From: Colletotrichum lupini | Lineage: Eukaryota; Ascomycota; Sordariomycetes; Glomerellales; Glomerellaceae | Reading direction: 5' to 3' | DNA length: 64,000 bases | Assembly: GCF_023278565.1 (NCBI RefSeq) | Contig: NC_064679.1 | Span: 2,852,001 to 2,916,000 of the forward strand | Shown: in pieces, positions 23,717 through 35,936 of the stretch | How the letters are laid out: the number at the start of each line of letters is the position of its first letter | Position numbering within the stretch: the stretch's first letter is position 1 | The notes under the pieces: model-generated | The model's input: only the letters and a program-made list of their open reading frames with translations | What the model was told of the DNA's origin: nothing | Database searches by the model: none | Position numbers and translations under genes: made by a program

Positions 23717-26675
23717 ATGCACGCCGGAGCCGAAACGCCAAGCGTGCGACGGCGCAGGTTGAGCGACGACAGCCGACGGGATGTGGTGGGGATGGAGGAG
23801 TCGAGCCGGAAGAGAAAGAGGCGGATCCTCTCCTGTGACACGTGCCGGAGGCAGAAGTGTCGGTGTGAACTCGACGAGGATTCCGAGGCGTGCGCGAGGT
23901 GTCGTTCGTTGAGGTAAGTTGATGATCGGCGCTCCGGGTTGTTGTTGGTTTGATAAGTTGTCGCTCGAGCTATTCGCGTTTCCTCATTGCAACCGTTACG
24001 AGGGCTCCCCCTTACAACATGAGAATCCGACCAATTGGAAGAGAAGTTTCAGAGGAGCTGATGAATGTAGAATTACTTGCACATGGAACGACAGCGGCGA
24101 TACCCATTCAGTTTCTTCGCGCGAACCGCCGGCCAAACTTGATGTGGAGGGAAGGTATGAATCCCATGACTTGAAATATTCCCCTGGTCCACTGGTTTTA
24201 TACCATTTGCCTAATACGGCAATACTTACGAAACCAAAGCGCTAACTGACTTTCCATCGGCAGGTTCCGAAGCCTAGAAGCGTCTATAGTAGACCTCAAG
24301 GCAACGGTGCAGGCGCTAGCATCGGGCAGCCGGCCAGAAGTGAGACGGGCGTTGGCAACGGGGCGCCAAGAGAGACTCCATCAACCGCAGCAGCAATATT
24401 CACCAGCCGACAAGAGTGTTGTCGACGATCACGATTCTGAAAAGGCCAGGGAAAACGAGGACGTCGAGCCAGGAGACCGACATGTTTACTTATCTCCAGC
24501 AGAAGTTGTCCGAAAAGTTGGAAGCCAACTGAGTGGAGGTTATCGAAGGACATTCGATGTCCAAGCTGATGTCGTTTCGTCAGGTATTTTGGACGACAAG
24601 ACGGCTCGTGATTTGGTTGCAGAGTGAGTTCTTTTATTCAACGTTGCCTCAAGTACTTTGGACATGAGCTTGGTTAGGAAGGAAAAAGAAACCACTATGC
24701 ATGTTAGAAGTCGGGTGGGCGAATCATGTTTCGCCAACATGTTTGTCACAACTACGTTGTCGTATTGGCAACTAGCTAACATTTTGCTAATCCGCGATAC
24801 ATAGGTTCGTCAGTCGAAGGCGGAATACCCTCCTAATCAACAGCGAAGCCGACCTCGCCCCAAAGAACAGGGACCTCCGGCACGCCTCGCCCTTTTTACA
24901 CGATGCCTGCTGTCTGCACGCGATGCGCTTTTCCGAGCACAGCTCGTCAGTACTACACCGCCGTGTGTTTGAGCACGTGCGCCTACAGATGGGTCAGCTA
25001 ATGATTGCGAGCCCGTTGCCTTTGGAAGAGTTGACAGGCATCATGATTATGGCTTTATGGGCTTCAGCACCATCGGTACGTTGTGCCATACATGGCCATT
25101 GAGATCCATAAACATGGAAACAGGAAGAAATCAGTGAACAAGATATTTGGGTGCATATTGACTGATGCAAAACAAAAAAAACAGGGGCCGGAATACATCG
25201 ACAGCTGGTTGGTGAGCGGACATTGTGCGCAACAGGCTATGTTGAGCATCAACTTCTCGGAAGTCTTGTCGCGGACAAAATCAAGGACATCGACGGATGA
25301 GGACCAGAGGGTCATGCGACTTTGGGCCAACACGTGCTTGGTAAATCTCCAGTGAGTCTCCCCTGCCATGGTTGATGTTTTGATTTATCAAAGGGAATGG
25401 ATTAGATCTGGAAAAAGGAAGATGGACGTTGTTGGAACGGGATCTACAATACTGATTGTAGAACCAACCAACACATTAAGAATATTGCTAATGCCGATCA
25501 ATATGCAGTTGGGCCGCGACCACTAGTCGACCAGCAACCGTACCGGCTGCATACCTTCTGCAGTGCAAGCTTCTACTCAACTTTGAGAAGCCGACAATGC
25601 TCGATGCCATGGTCTACGCCGAGATCATGCTTTACATGATCCTACAAGACAAGTTTGCGCAGCGATCTTACTTAGGAAGCGACGGCACATGTGAAGAGCT
25701 CTCGGCGTGGAAGACGAGGTGGAATTACCTATTTGGTAAGTACCGAACGCAGCTGATCCCCACGACGCGACGACGTACATTCAAAGACAAGGCGCCGACC
25801 ACGACATGTCCATCAATTGTAATGCTAGCAGGCATCATGGTACAAGCTGACGTATCGATTGAACAGATCTTCCGGCCGCATCAACATTGAGGATAAGTTA
25901 CTCAATAGCGTGGCTCATCCTCGCCCGGCGTTCACTCGAACACGATCAAGCCACCTCGGATCAAGACTCCTTGTCCAGCTCACCGAGACTTGCTCCGGCC
26001 GATGCGCGAGCGGATAGACGACAGAGAAACGCGGATCCGCAAAGCCCTCCCGACATGACGCAGTCGCGCGTGCGAGTCTTTGCGACAGACGTCGTCAGGG
26101 CCTTTGTCGACATGCCCGGTTCCCGCGCCGAGGAGCTGCCCGAGTTCCACCGCCTGTGTGTCGCATACGCGATGCTCATCATCTCCAAGTACGAGCAGAG
26201 ATCTTCCTTACTTGAAGGTGATGGTGCGGGCGTGGGCGAGGGTGACGATGCGGTGTTGGAACTCCTCCGCGCGGCACAGAGGCACAACGGCATCCGAGGG
26301 AACAGCGCACCGTCTGCGATTCAATTCGGCCTAGAGAGGGCTTTGAAAAAAGTAGCGGAGAGGACGGAAGCCCGCGCTGGTAGCACAGCCAGAACTACTG
26401 CCGGGGGCGACGGCCATGGGTTGCCGGAAGTGGGAGTGTCATTTGTGAGGAGTGGAAGCCTTCGGGGTCCGTCGGCCGTGGCCGCAGCCGCGACGGCAAC
26501 ACCGACTTGGACACATCATCATCAGGACAATGTACCGGGACAACATAACCATAATCCATCTTCTTTTACAGGAGCGACGCTGGTCCCGGAGTTTGACGGG
26601 TCGCTCTCCCTGGAGACAATGGATATCTTCTTCAGCGGCGGCCACCTTGGGCTCGGCGACCACTCATTCTTTTGA
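23717..26675 (+). CDS. Zn(II)2Cys6 transcription factor, divergent from the oxygenase gene
   Basis: A predicted nuclear regulator of 704 residues. Exons: 23717-23913, 24071-24154, 24264-24623, 24805-25075, 25185-25351, 25509-25735 and 25867-26675, all phase-consistent. The ATG at 23717 is the first in frame. A basic RKRKRR stretch precedes the zinc cluster, whose cysteines are C40, C43, C50, C59, C62 and C69; the last cysteine is supplied by exon 2 (LRITC). The spacing between the third and fourth cysteines is eight residues. Exon 3 starts with a short SLEASIVDLKATVQAL segment, a likely coiled-coil dimerisation element as in Gal4-type factors. The rest resembles the fungal regulatory domain (VYLSPAEVV, LHDACCLHAMRF). 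The tail is rich in glycine, alanine and histidine. Head-to-head placement beside the oxygenase suggests, but does not prove, pathway-specific regulation. Confidence 0.87.
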
Positions 26676-28055
26676 CGTCGCGACTTCGCGCGCCATAAAA
26701 GTAAGGCCGTTGGGTTGAATAAAACATGCTTGGAAATTGGGAAATACATAAAAGAAAGAAAATCATGAGCGTGGTTGTGGCAAGAATCTCAAGCAATGAC
26801 AGTCGCAGTTGCACACCTTTGTTCTTCTCGCCCAACCCTTTGTCTTCTTCCCGGACCTGCTTCGGCTCCGGAAACGACGCACAACGCCCAGATTTCACCC
26901 CAGAAATCGCTCTGTTCCTCATATATCGAGCGAGTTCCATTGGTAAATCTGATTCGTTCTTTTGGAAGAACGTTTGCAACCTGTAGGTAATGGCGTCACT
27001 CAATACCTGCGCAAAAGCAAATAGTAATTGGGGGATGTGTTCCGCCGTTTTGTCGTGATTATTTGATTTCCAAAGACTCTCAATATTGAGACATTGGAGA
27101 AATTGGCGCACAGAGGAGGCGCAACTCTCGCAAGGCTGGCGTTTTCCGTGAAGTCTCCAAGCAATCCCTCTGCCAGAATACACACTTTCTGAATACTCTC
27201 GAGTTGGCCAGGCTCCCCACCCGAATATACAGAAAGCCTTCATATACCCCCTCAATCCCATTCCTGTCACCAGCCAGCAGGCGCCCGTCTAGGTCGACGG
27301 GTCAGGTCAAACTGGCTGAGTGGTGGAGTGGTTCAAGGTCAACAATCAATCACGCCCACAGCCTACTCGACGACAGGCTCCGAGTTCGAGTTCGATTCCC
27401 AGCATGAGCACCAAGAGATGTAGCCTACCGAGGTGAACTCTTTTTGGTCCATCCAAGGTCGAGCGCATCCAAGTGCACACGGGGGACCACGCCAATAATG
27501 TATGAAACGCCCGATTTCGTCTGGATGTCATGTCTGGGTAGCCGTTGCATTTCCGCTTGCGTCGAAATGAAGACCATGGCTTTCTGAACCGCGGTATCGC
27601 GTCGCACGCTTTTAAAGTATTTATGATCGATTGATCCGATCATTTATGCAAGGAGTTCGCGACATGGTTGCCTGGCCGCCCAACGGCAAATCGTTCATGT
27701 CGCATCGCGTGTAAGTCGACCGCAGGATTGGGGATTGCGGCGAAGACTATTGCTCTGTCAGTCCAACTGCGGGCCGAACCTCAAGCTAACTGACTGTGAG
27801 ACAATACTGACAATTATTTAGAATAGCCCCTCGTGCCCTTTCATAAGGGAAATCGGTTTGCGCCACGGCTGCTAAAATGTCTTGCAAATGCCATTGAGGG
27901 CACAAAACTTCTCTGGCTGCAGGAAGCTACGGGGAATTCCTCGCGACCTTTCCAGGGGAATTCCCAAAAGCTCTGCGTGCCTCTTTGGATTAAGAACTGC
28001 ATAATGCGCCTGAGAATGTCCGTCGTGAACGCCAATCACGCCTCGGAGTGAAAAT
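26676..28055. other. Intergenic, left flank of the retrotransposon
   Basis: No supported gene. The 212-codon minus-strand frame at 27270-26632 overlaps the regulator's 3' end and has no domain. Near 27325-27415 there is a degenerate sequence with pol III A-box-like and B-box-like strings, but the acceptor and T stems do not pair. Confidence 0.5.
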
Positions 28056-28060
28056 CAAAG
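28056..28060. repeat. Left target-site duplication CAAAG
   Basis: CAAAG directly precedes the left LTR and recurs directly after the right LTR at 35099-35103. A 5-bp duplication is the usual size for copia-type insertion. Confidence 0.85.
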
Positions 28061-28265
28061 TGTCGGATTAGAAGTCCAATTCGACCGCGGCATACAGCCG
28101 ACTGCGCAGGGGCCAATTAGGGGCCCTATTTACGATTATCATAGCCAGCCTAACCTATAGTTAGAACCTCCTTTTTCTACCTATTACGCAGATATTTATA
28201 TAGTTTAATTAATCTCTTTATTAACTACGGTTCGAACTAACTACCTTATAATAGGGATACTAATA
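28061..28265 (+). repeat. Left LTR of the copia element (205 bp)
   Basis: It starts TGTCGGATTAG and ends ATACTAATA. It aligns without length change to the right LTR at 34894-35098. Its outer third keeps several CA dinucleotides (for example in GGCATACAGCC) that are TA in the right copy, so the left end is less RIP-mutated. Confidence 0.9.
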
Positions 28266-31200
28266 CTAATTAGTAATTAAATTCTATTATTATAGATTAA
28301 TAAAGTATCTCGCTACGTAGAAAAGATAACCTCTTAATACTATACGGGATAGGAGATTTATATTAATTAACCTTATAGAAGTAGACAAAAAAGGGGGCGA
28401 TTCTTAAATACTATACGGAATTAAGTAATCGTAGCCCTTTATTACTTATAAGAGGTTAACGTTTATTATATTAAACTACGTTAATTAATAAAACCGCTTA
28501 AGTAACTAGCCTTTTACTATCGCCCCGAGTAGCTTTTTTATTAAACGACTTTTCTACGGCTAGCTTATAATTAGAAATTAACTAGTTAAATTAGTAAAAG
28601 TACGGTATAAAAGAGTACTACGCGATTAAAAAAGGGGATCTCTAAATATAAATATTCTTATTTAGTAATAAAAGTAACTTTATAAGAGTTATTAAGCTAA
28701 GAGATCTATAGTATATAAGAAAGTCTATTATTATAAGGACCTTATAAGTACGACCTTAAGCCCGCGATTTAAATAACCTCCTCGTAGCTCCCTTAACTAC
28801 CCCCTAGGTATTACTTAGGAATATAATATAAGGGACGGTCTAACGAGGGAGGAGGGGATTTAGAAGTCTTAATAATATCGAGCTAAGAGTATTACGGATC
28901 TCGGAGATTAACCTAAGAAAAAGGTAGCTACCTTAAAGTAGTCTTACGACCTCCCGCTAGAGTTATTATTAGCTTAAAAAAAGGCTAAAAAAGACGAGGA
29001 TCTGAGGGGAAAAGAAAAGAATCCTCTAGAGGGCCGCTAAAGGGCTTCTTTTTTATATTAGCTCCCGGCACGAGATTACTAATTTCGAGAAATTAACTAA
29101 GGAAGCTATTTAGAGATTATAAAGAGCACGAGGCTTAGGAGGCTAGAAGTATATAGGATAGCGGAAATCGGTAACTAGTAAAGATCCTAAGACTAATTAT
29201 TATATCTTTTTATAGTAATATAAACGTCTACCGTTATTATTATTAAAAAGAACTACTAAAACCTACCCTTTTTTACTAAACGAAAAGGAGGATCCTAATA
29301 GGTATAATAACTAGCGATTTAGAAAGGTAATAATAATCGCTAGAAATAGTAAAAACGAGAGTAGTAGCGAGATAGTAAGAAGAAGCGGGAATCTCTTAGA
29401 CCTTAATAAATTCGTTAGGTAGCAAAAGCACGGATTTATTACGACCCGCGCGCAGATTAAATATATCCCCGTTAAGATTAAATACGCTAGTAACTACTAA
29501 TACGGGTATAAACTAAAGCACGACCCTTAATAAGTTAAAGTAAAAAAAAAGAGGACAAAACCCGATCTTAAATAGAATCCTAATCCCTTATAAATAGGTA
29601 AATATTAACCCGGACTATTAGGGGACGTGGATATATAAAATTACGGATTAGCTTAATAATAAATAAATTAACGCGGTATTAATCTATTTAACTAAGGTTT
29701 ATAAAAAAAAGGGGCTATAGGGGTAACCCCTATTCTATGAGATCGTAAACGACTTTAGTTATTAGCTAGACGAATAGTTTTGCGAGCGTAAGCCTAGGAA
29801 TTATAAAAGTAGTTAATAAATTCCTCTACGGGCAAGGGGTATTACTAGCGCAATTATAATCGTAAAAGCTATACGAAATACTAATAGCGATAATTATAAA
29901 AGAGGAATTCGTACTATAGAACTAAGCACAGGTTAATAGAGCGTATAATCGCTTTAACAAATTTAAAAAAAGGGTAAACGACCCAGATTTCCTCCTTATA
30001 ATTACTAATAGAAATCTATCGTTATAAAAGGATATATCGGGGTAAAATATAGTACTAAAAGTACGATAATTAATAATTCCGCTTATTTTAATCTATAACT
30101 CGTTACTATTACTAATACGAAATTCGGCGCCGATCGGCTAATAAAAAAAGAGGTAGACGACCCGAAGTTACTAATAATACGTAGCGACGTAGGGATTATA
30201 TATAAATACTAAAAATCTAGTAATAAATACGAGGTAATTTATAAACCTCAAAAAGATCTTTTTAAAAGAGAAATTATATTCTAGGGGGAAGTATAAAGTC
30301 TTATAAAAAACCCTAACGATATTTTACGATTATTATAAAAAAGTCGGAATTAGGGAATACTAATACTATTTAGTAATTAATATCGTACTCGTAGGTAAAG
30401 CCTCTAATTATTACTACGAAGCGGTACGTAATTTCGATCGAAACGACTTTTTTAATATAATTAATATAATCTAAAGCCGCTTTAAGACTTACGATAAGAA
30501 CCTAAAGCTCCTATCTAAGCTATAAGCGATTTCTTTCGTATTTATAGCTAGGATAATAGAGGGCAAATTGTAAGTAAAGATCTTTAAAAAGCTTATCGAT
30601 CGAATCGATAAACTAGTAAAAACCTAGCTAAATAAGGGGATAAACGAGCAGAAAGTCGGATATTTTTATACTATAGTTTAGTATATACTAAAAATAAAAA
30701 TTACCTTATACTAAGTACCTAAAAACTACGAAACGCTCTACTCGAGGCTAAGATCTAGCTTTAATATTAAGGCGAGAATGCCGCGCTAAACCTACCTCTA
30801 AGTATATAACGGCCCTTATTAATAATATTAAGTCGATCGAATATATAATAAAAAAGGAAAAGAGGCTAGATACGGTAATCGCTAGTAAGGAGGCCTAGAT
30901 TCGTCGAATAAGTAGAGATTTAACTTATAAGTAGGGTAATAAAAGAGGTAATACTATATTTATAAAAAGAATAGATATTAGTTAAGTAACTACTCCGAGG
31001 AAGAGCGTACTAAATCGTACGAATAGTATAAAAAGTCGAGGGTAATAGATAGTAAAACTAGCCCTCGTCGGTTTAATTAATTCCTTGTTATATATAAGGG
31101 AAGATCTGGGGGTATAGAACCTAGTAACGGTAGCTAAAGTAGCGACCTAAAATATATACCCCCTATAGGAAATTCGGAAAATAAGGAAGATCTTACCCCC

Positions 31201-34200
31201 TATACTAACGAATTAAATTACGACAAAATCGACGATATTAACTACTCTTTTTTTACCCCATTAGCCTCTAGAGGATATACGAGGCTAAACGAATAGAAAG
31301 TAATAAAAGCTCTTAATAAGTAGGCTTTTATCTACGGATAATAAGGAAAGGTCCCTTAGATAATAAATACGGAGGTAGCTAAAAAGGCGAATTTAATAGG
31401 GCCAAAGCCTATTATTTTAATAATTAAGGAGAAGACGCTATCTCTCTTAATATCTAAAAAAAAAGGAATATAGTACTAAGTATATCTAGGGGTAGCTAGA
31501 GGGGTCCTTTTTATACTACTTAAATCCCTCGAATACTAAGCTTATATAGGTATTTTATATAAATAAAAGGTACGGCCCAGACGATTTCTATAGGATTATC
31601 CTAAATACTAGGGTATCGTAATAGTTAACTAAAAGAAAAGGGCAATTCTAGGCACTATAAAAGATCGCGCTAATAATACTTAATATGTCAACGGCGGGTA
31701 TTACGAGGATTAGTTTCGGCCTAGGTAAGGAAATCGTCGCCCTAAGTATAATAAAAATAGAGATATACTTCGGAACAATAACTTTCTATATTTTACTCAT
31801 TAATACCCTATTTCTCCTATATCTAAAAAACATAGATCGACTAGGCATTATATTTAATAATATAAAGAACAGAATCTCTAGCGGTAAGTACTTCGAGGTA
31901 GTCGAACGACGATAGGGGTATGCGTTTATAAAGCTTATTAACGATATAAAGTTAATTAATTACTTAATAGAAAGTGAGCTTAGAAGACTATACTAGAGAT
32001 TTAGGTACCCGTCGGTTACGAGGCTATATAACTTCCTAAAGTAATTAAATAATAATAATATCGAAATAGGGGTACTAGAGTAGTTAATAAAAGTATATTA
32101 CTAATACTAGATAAATACGCAGAGCCTACGCAAATTTAAATTTAAATTACGTAATAAGCTTAACTTTAACTAGGAAATCGTTATCGATATTTTCTATTTA
32201 AATAGTCGGTTAGTAATATATATAATTAACGTAGCTATATCCTTTTAAATAGGGCAATTCCTCCGGGATCTATAAATAAAGATAGTATAAGTAGCCCTAC
32301 GAAAAAGCTAGATCGATATATACTAAGGACCGCTAGATAGTATTAGAACCGACGCTAGTACTAGCTTTAAGTTAGTAAAATTTAGGGATAATACGACGGC
32401 CTACGGTATATAGCTAAAAGTCGTACCTGTTAAAGCGTACTATAGTATTAAAAAAGTAGAGAGGGCACACTAGTAGTTAAAAAGGGCGTTTAGAATTATT
32501 AAAGAGGAAAATCCGGATTTTACTAACGATAAATGTCTCTAGATAGTACTTAAATACTATAACGATATTATAGGGCCTAACGGACTTATACTAACGCTAT
32601 TAGTATTTAGAGTATATTTAAAAACGACCTTAGCCTCGCTACTGTCGCTAGGTATAAACTAACGAGCCTAAGTAGTTAAAAAAGCAATACGGGCACTGCG
32701 CGAGGTAAGTATAAAAAGGTAAGTTAATAAGGTAATTACTATGCGGAATAGGCTTAATATAGGGGATAATTTAGATATATTACTAAATTTAGATATATAA
32801 GTATAGCGCGAAATTACCTAATAATAGGCTAGGCTATATAAATTAATTTCCGTTAACGAGCGCTCTTATATAGTTACGAAAGATTGCGACTAGCTATTTA
32901 AAGTATTAATTATAGTAGTTAGACCGTATTATATAGATCTTAACGAGGTAATTTCTAACTTATAAGAAGAAGAAGAGCTAGGGGAAACTATATAACCCGC
33001 AGTAGAGGCATAGGAAATTATCCTTAATAAAATCGTCGTAGTAGTACTAATAGATAACGAGGAAGAGGAAATTACTAAAAGGGTATTAATACTACTAGCA
33101 AAACGTCGTAAAAGACTACGACGGTAAGCCCTAACATAGTAATTTATTACTAGCGATAAGGTAATTAATACCTTTTATATAGTAAAAGAGAAAGCCGATT
33201 TTAAACTAGTAATTAAACTACGTAAAGAAGGCATAATCATAACTACTAAAAAGCCGTATAAGGGATTAGATCTTATCGAAATAAATACTCTTTACGATCG
33301 AGGGGTCTATCGATTTATCTTATACGACCTAAAAAAATATATAAACCTCTATATATTTAAATTACGAATAGTTCGTAAGATTAAAGGGAAAGGAATACCC
33401 TAGCTATACGAGAAGTCTAAATACGTAATTTAGGGGTACGGCGACGTTAAAAAGGCGACGCTACTTATATAATCGCCCACTATATAGCGCTATAACTAAC
33501 GATTAATAATAGTACTAATAGTATCGCTACGGAAAAAGGGATACGAGATTTAGAGCCGTAATATTACCTAGGCCTATACCCAATCGGCCATAGGGCTCAT
33601 AAGGAAAATCCTAGCCTATCTACTGAAGGAAATAGCTAGTAAGTACTTAAAAAGTACGATTATTAAAGTACTTAAGCTACTATATAGGCTCGCAGAATCG
33701 GGCACTTATTAATAAGCTACTTATTACGATTTTTATATTAATTAACTATTAATAATTACTTTTACGTACGACCCGTGCTTACTAATCGCGGAGCATAAAG
33801 GCGACTAATTTAGGATCGTCGGAATATAGACTAATAATATATTAAGCCTATCCGATATTAACTTTATAAAAAAAGAGGATAAAGAGCTTTAGAAAGCGGG
33901 CTTCGTAGTAAAGCTAAAAGAGGTCCTTATAATAAATACCCCCCTAGTATTTAACAGCAGGATTTTTATAATTAAAAAGGAAACCGTTGTTTTTTAGTAA
34001 AAGGGGTAGGGTAAGAAAATTAACCTCGTCGATCTAAACGTAATTAACGTTAAGAAGCGGTATAAAGCTAAGCTCGTACGAGGGGTATATATTATAAGTA
34101 TTTATTAACTTAAAGTAACGTTTAACTATATTAAAGTAGCATAAGCTATAGATTTAACTAAACGGGACGTCGAGGTACTTAATAAGCGGCTTAAGTAGTA

Positions 34201-34874
34201 ATAAACGAATCTCGATCGAGGTCTCGTTTATTACCTAATCGACCTTATAATTAGTAAGCTCTACGTCTTCGTTAATAAGTTATTTACGAATAATAACGAC
34301 CTTATTTCGTAATTAGGGTATATTATTATCCTAGTTAACGAGAGTATAAGCGAGAGCGAATTTATTATATATAGTAATATAATCTACTACTTATTAACTA
34401 AAAATAAGCGGGTAATAAGAAGTATATTAACGTCGGAGGTTTATAATATAGTTAACGGCGTTAACCTCTCCTACGCGATTTTAATAATACTAAGGAAGAT
34501 TACTAATCGAATTAGCTTTTTACCTATTCTAACGGTTATTTATACTAATTCTTACTTATTATACAAATGCCTTATTAAATTAGGAACGACGAAGGAAAAG
34601 AGGCTTATAATCGATATTATAGCCCTTAAGTAATTATACGAAAGGCGCGAGATACTCAAGATCCGTTAGATTAATAATAAAAATAACCTTATAGACGCTT
34701 TTATAAAAGTAGTACTAAATAAGGGATTAGAATAATTTATAAGTAGTAAAAAAGTTACTATACGAATAGAGGGATAAGTTATATAAAAAGAGTAGAGAAA
34801 AAGGGGAAAAGGAGACGACTTAGTAAACGGGCCCGAGGTCGAATTATACCTCTAACTATAGCGGTTAAATTAAT

Positions 34875-34889
34875 AAAAAAAAGAGAAAG
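34875..34889 (+). other. Polypurine tract of the copia element
   Basis: AAAAAAAAGAGAAAG sits four bases before the right LTR, the expected place for plus-strand priming in reverse transcription. It fixes the orientation of the element. Confidence 0.7.
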
Positions 34890-34893
34890 TTAG

Positions 34894-35098
34894 TATCGGA
34901 TTAGAAATTTAATTTAACTACGGTATATAGCCGACTACGCAGGGGCTAATTAGGGGCCCTATTTACGATTATCGTAGCTAGCTTAACCTATAGTTAGAAC
35001 CTCTTTTTTCTACCTACTACGCAGATATTTATATAGTTTAATTAATCTCTTCGTTAACTACGGTTCGAACTAACTACCCTGTAATAGGGATACTAACA
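34894..35098 (+). repeat. Right LTR of the copia element (205 bp)
   Basis: It starts TATCGGATTAG, a C-to-T version of the left copy's TGTCGG end, and ends ATACTAACA. Equal length to the left LTR. Differences from the left copy are mainly C/T and G/A transitions. Confidence 0.9.
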
Positions 35099-35103
35099 CA
35101 AAG
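35099..35103. repeat. Right target-site duplication CAAAG
   Basis: It matches CAAAG at 28056-28060 on the other side of the element. Confidence 0.85.
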
Positions 35104-35809
35104 GTTGTCCACGCCTCGTCAAGTTAAGACAGCGCTGCACCGCAAATGCGGCAATGCGCTCCCAAAACCACCGTTCTTGGACCCAATTGTCTGATACACT
35201 CGTTTATAGGCCGCCTTATAGTAGAAAGTCGGTTTCTAGTCGAGTTTCGTAATCGACGGGCTCCCGTCGGCCGCTCGGTCGTTGGACGCCATCGTACGAT
35301 TTTGGCATTTCGCCACCGCGCGATCTACCATAGCTCAACAGCCTGGACCGTCGTCGCCCGCATACCTCCCTACGCATAGAGCAGTAGAGTAGGGTATAGA
35401 GAAAAAATATAGTCGTCACCGATTTGTAGTGGCCAATCGACGGCAACTATGGCTTTGACACCAAAGGATATCGTCCAGCGGTCGAGCATTAGCCGGAGCT
35501 TCCATCCGCATAGCTTTCTTTGTATAATATAGTCTCGTGGAGTCGGTTTCGCCCTTGGTCTAGTAACCAAGCGAAGTGACTATCTGGTTAACAATTGAGC
35601 CTTCGGTATGCGACACCAGTACTAGAGTATTTACTCACCGACTACAGCGCGATAAGCATTTCCAAAAATGCATTCGACCTACGTCTTGTCTACGAGGATG
35701 CAAAGGATCCGCTTTGACGGCGCATGTAACACGTAGTCTCTAAACATAGAGAGAATCGTTGATCGATGTGAATGCAAAGAATACTTGGCAAAGAAAAATA
35801 TTGTTCGAT
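35104..35809. other. Intergenic, right flank of the retrotransposon
   Basis: No supported gene. Composition returns abruptly to normal GC after the right LTR. Open frames here are short and without recognised domains. Confidence 0.5.
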
Positions 35810-35936
35810 GCGCGGCACCGGGTTCGAACCAGTGCTGTTTGGTCAGCGAAATTCCGTATTGGGGAGAGATATTGACCTACTTTCTGCCTTTGCCGATGAT
35901 GGGAGGGCAATGAGTTAACCACTACTCCAACCACGC
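35810..35936 (-). pseudogene. tRNA-like sequence with a long insertion
   Basis: On the minus strand the 5' GCGTGGT (35936-35930) pairs with the 3' GCCGCGC over seven positions, two or three of them G-U. The D-arm GAGT/ACTC and a T-arm ACTGG-TTCGAAC-CCGGT fold well, and a pol III B box is present. The anticodon arm TTGCC/GGCAA closes on an 11-base loop containing CCC. About 55 extra nucleotides then separate it from the T-arm, which is not the normal intron position. It is most likely a degenerate or rearranged tRNA-Gly-like gene or a tRNA-derived repeat. Confidence 0.4.

Larger units (their letters stand above)
28061..35098 (+). mobile_element. RIP-mutated Ty1/copia LTR retrotransposon, full length
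   Basis: A 7,038-bp element with two 205-bp LTRs, a CAAAG target duplication, and a polypurine tract (34875-34889) just before the right LTR, which sets plus-strand orientation. The interior is AT-rich, almost lacks CA and TG dinucleotides and is rich in TA: the RIP pattern. Every long frame is broken by TAA or TAG. Degraded pol traces in copia order remain: a protease-region remnant with an open frame at 31685-31915, integrase-like sequence about 31916-32700 (remnant LDSIRTDASTSF), reverse transcriptase about 33240-34200 (remnants KSKYVI, ITQAYTQS-like, TNNILSLSD where an active site would have TDD), and RNase H about 34240-34690 (LYVFVN, then a TNS acidic-site remnant). The upstream third presumably was gag. 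It is certainly non-autonomous now. Confidence 0.93.

Noticed and set aside
26632..27270. A 212-codon minus-strand frame
   Set aside because: It overlaps the 3' end of the zinc-cluster factor and has no recognisable domain; chance opening is more likely.
27325..27415. A tRNA-like string with A-box and B-box matches
   Set aside because: The acceptor ends do not pair and the T stem has only three of five pairs, so it is at best a relic.
28061..35098. A native AT-rich isochore or centromere-like block
   Set aside because: The AT-rich block coincides exactly with paired LTRs and a target duplication, so it is one RIP-mutated element.
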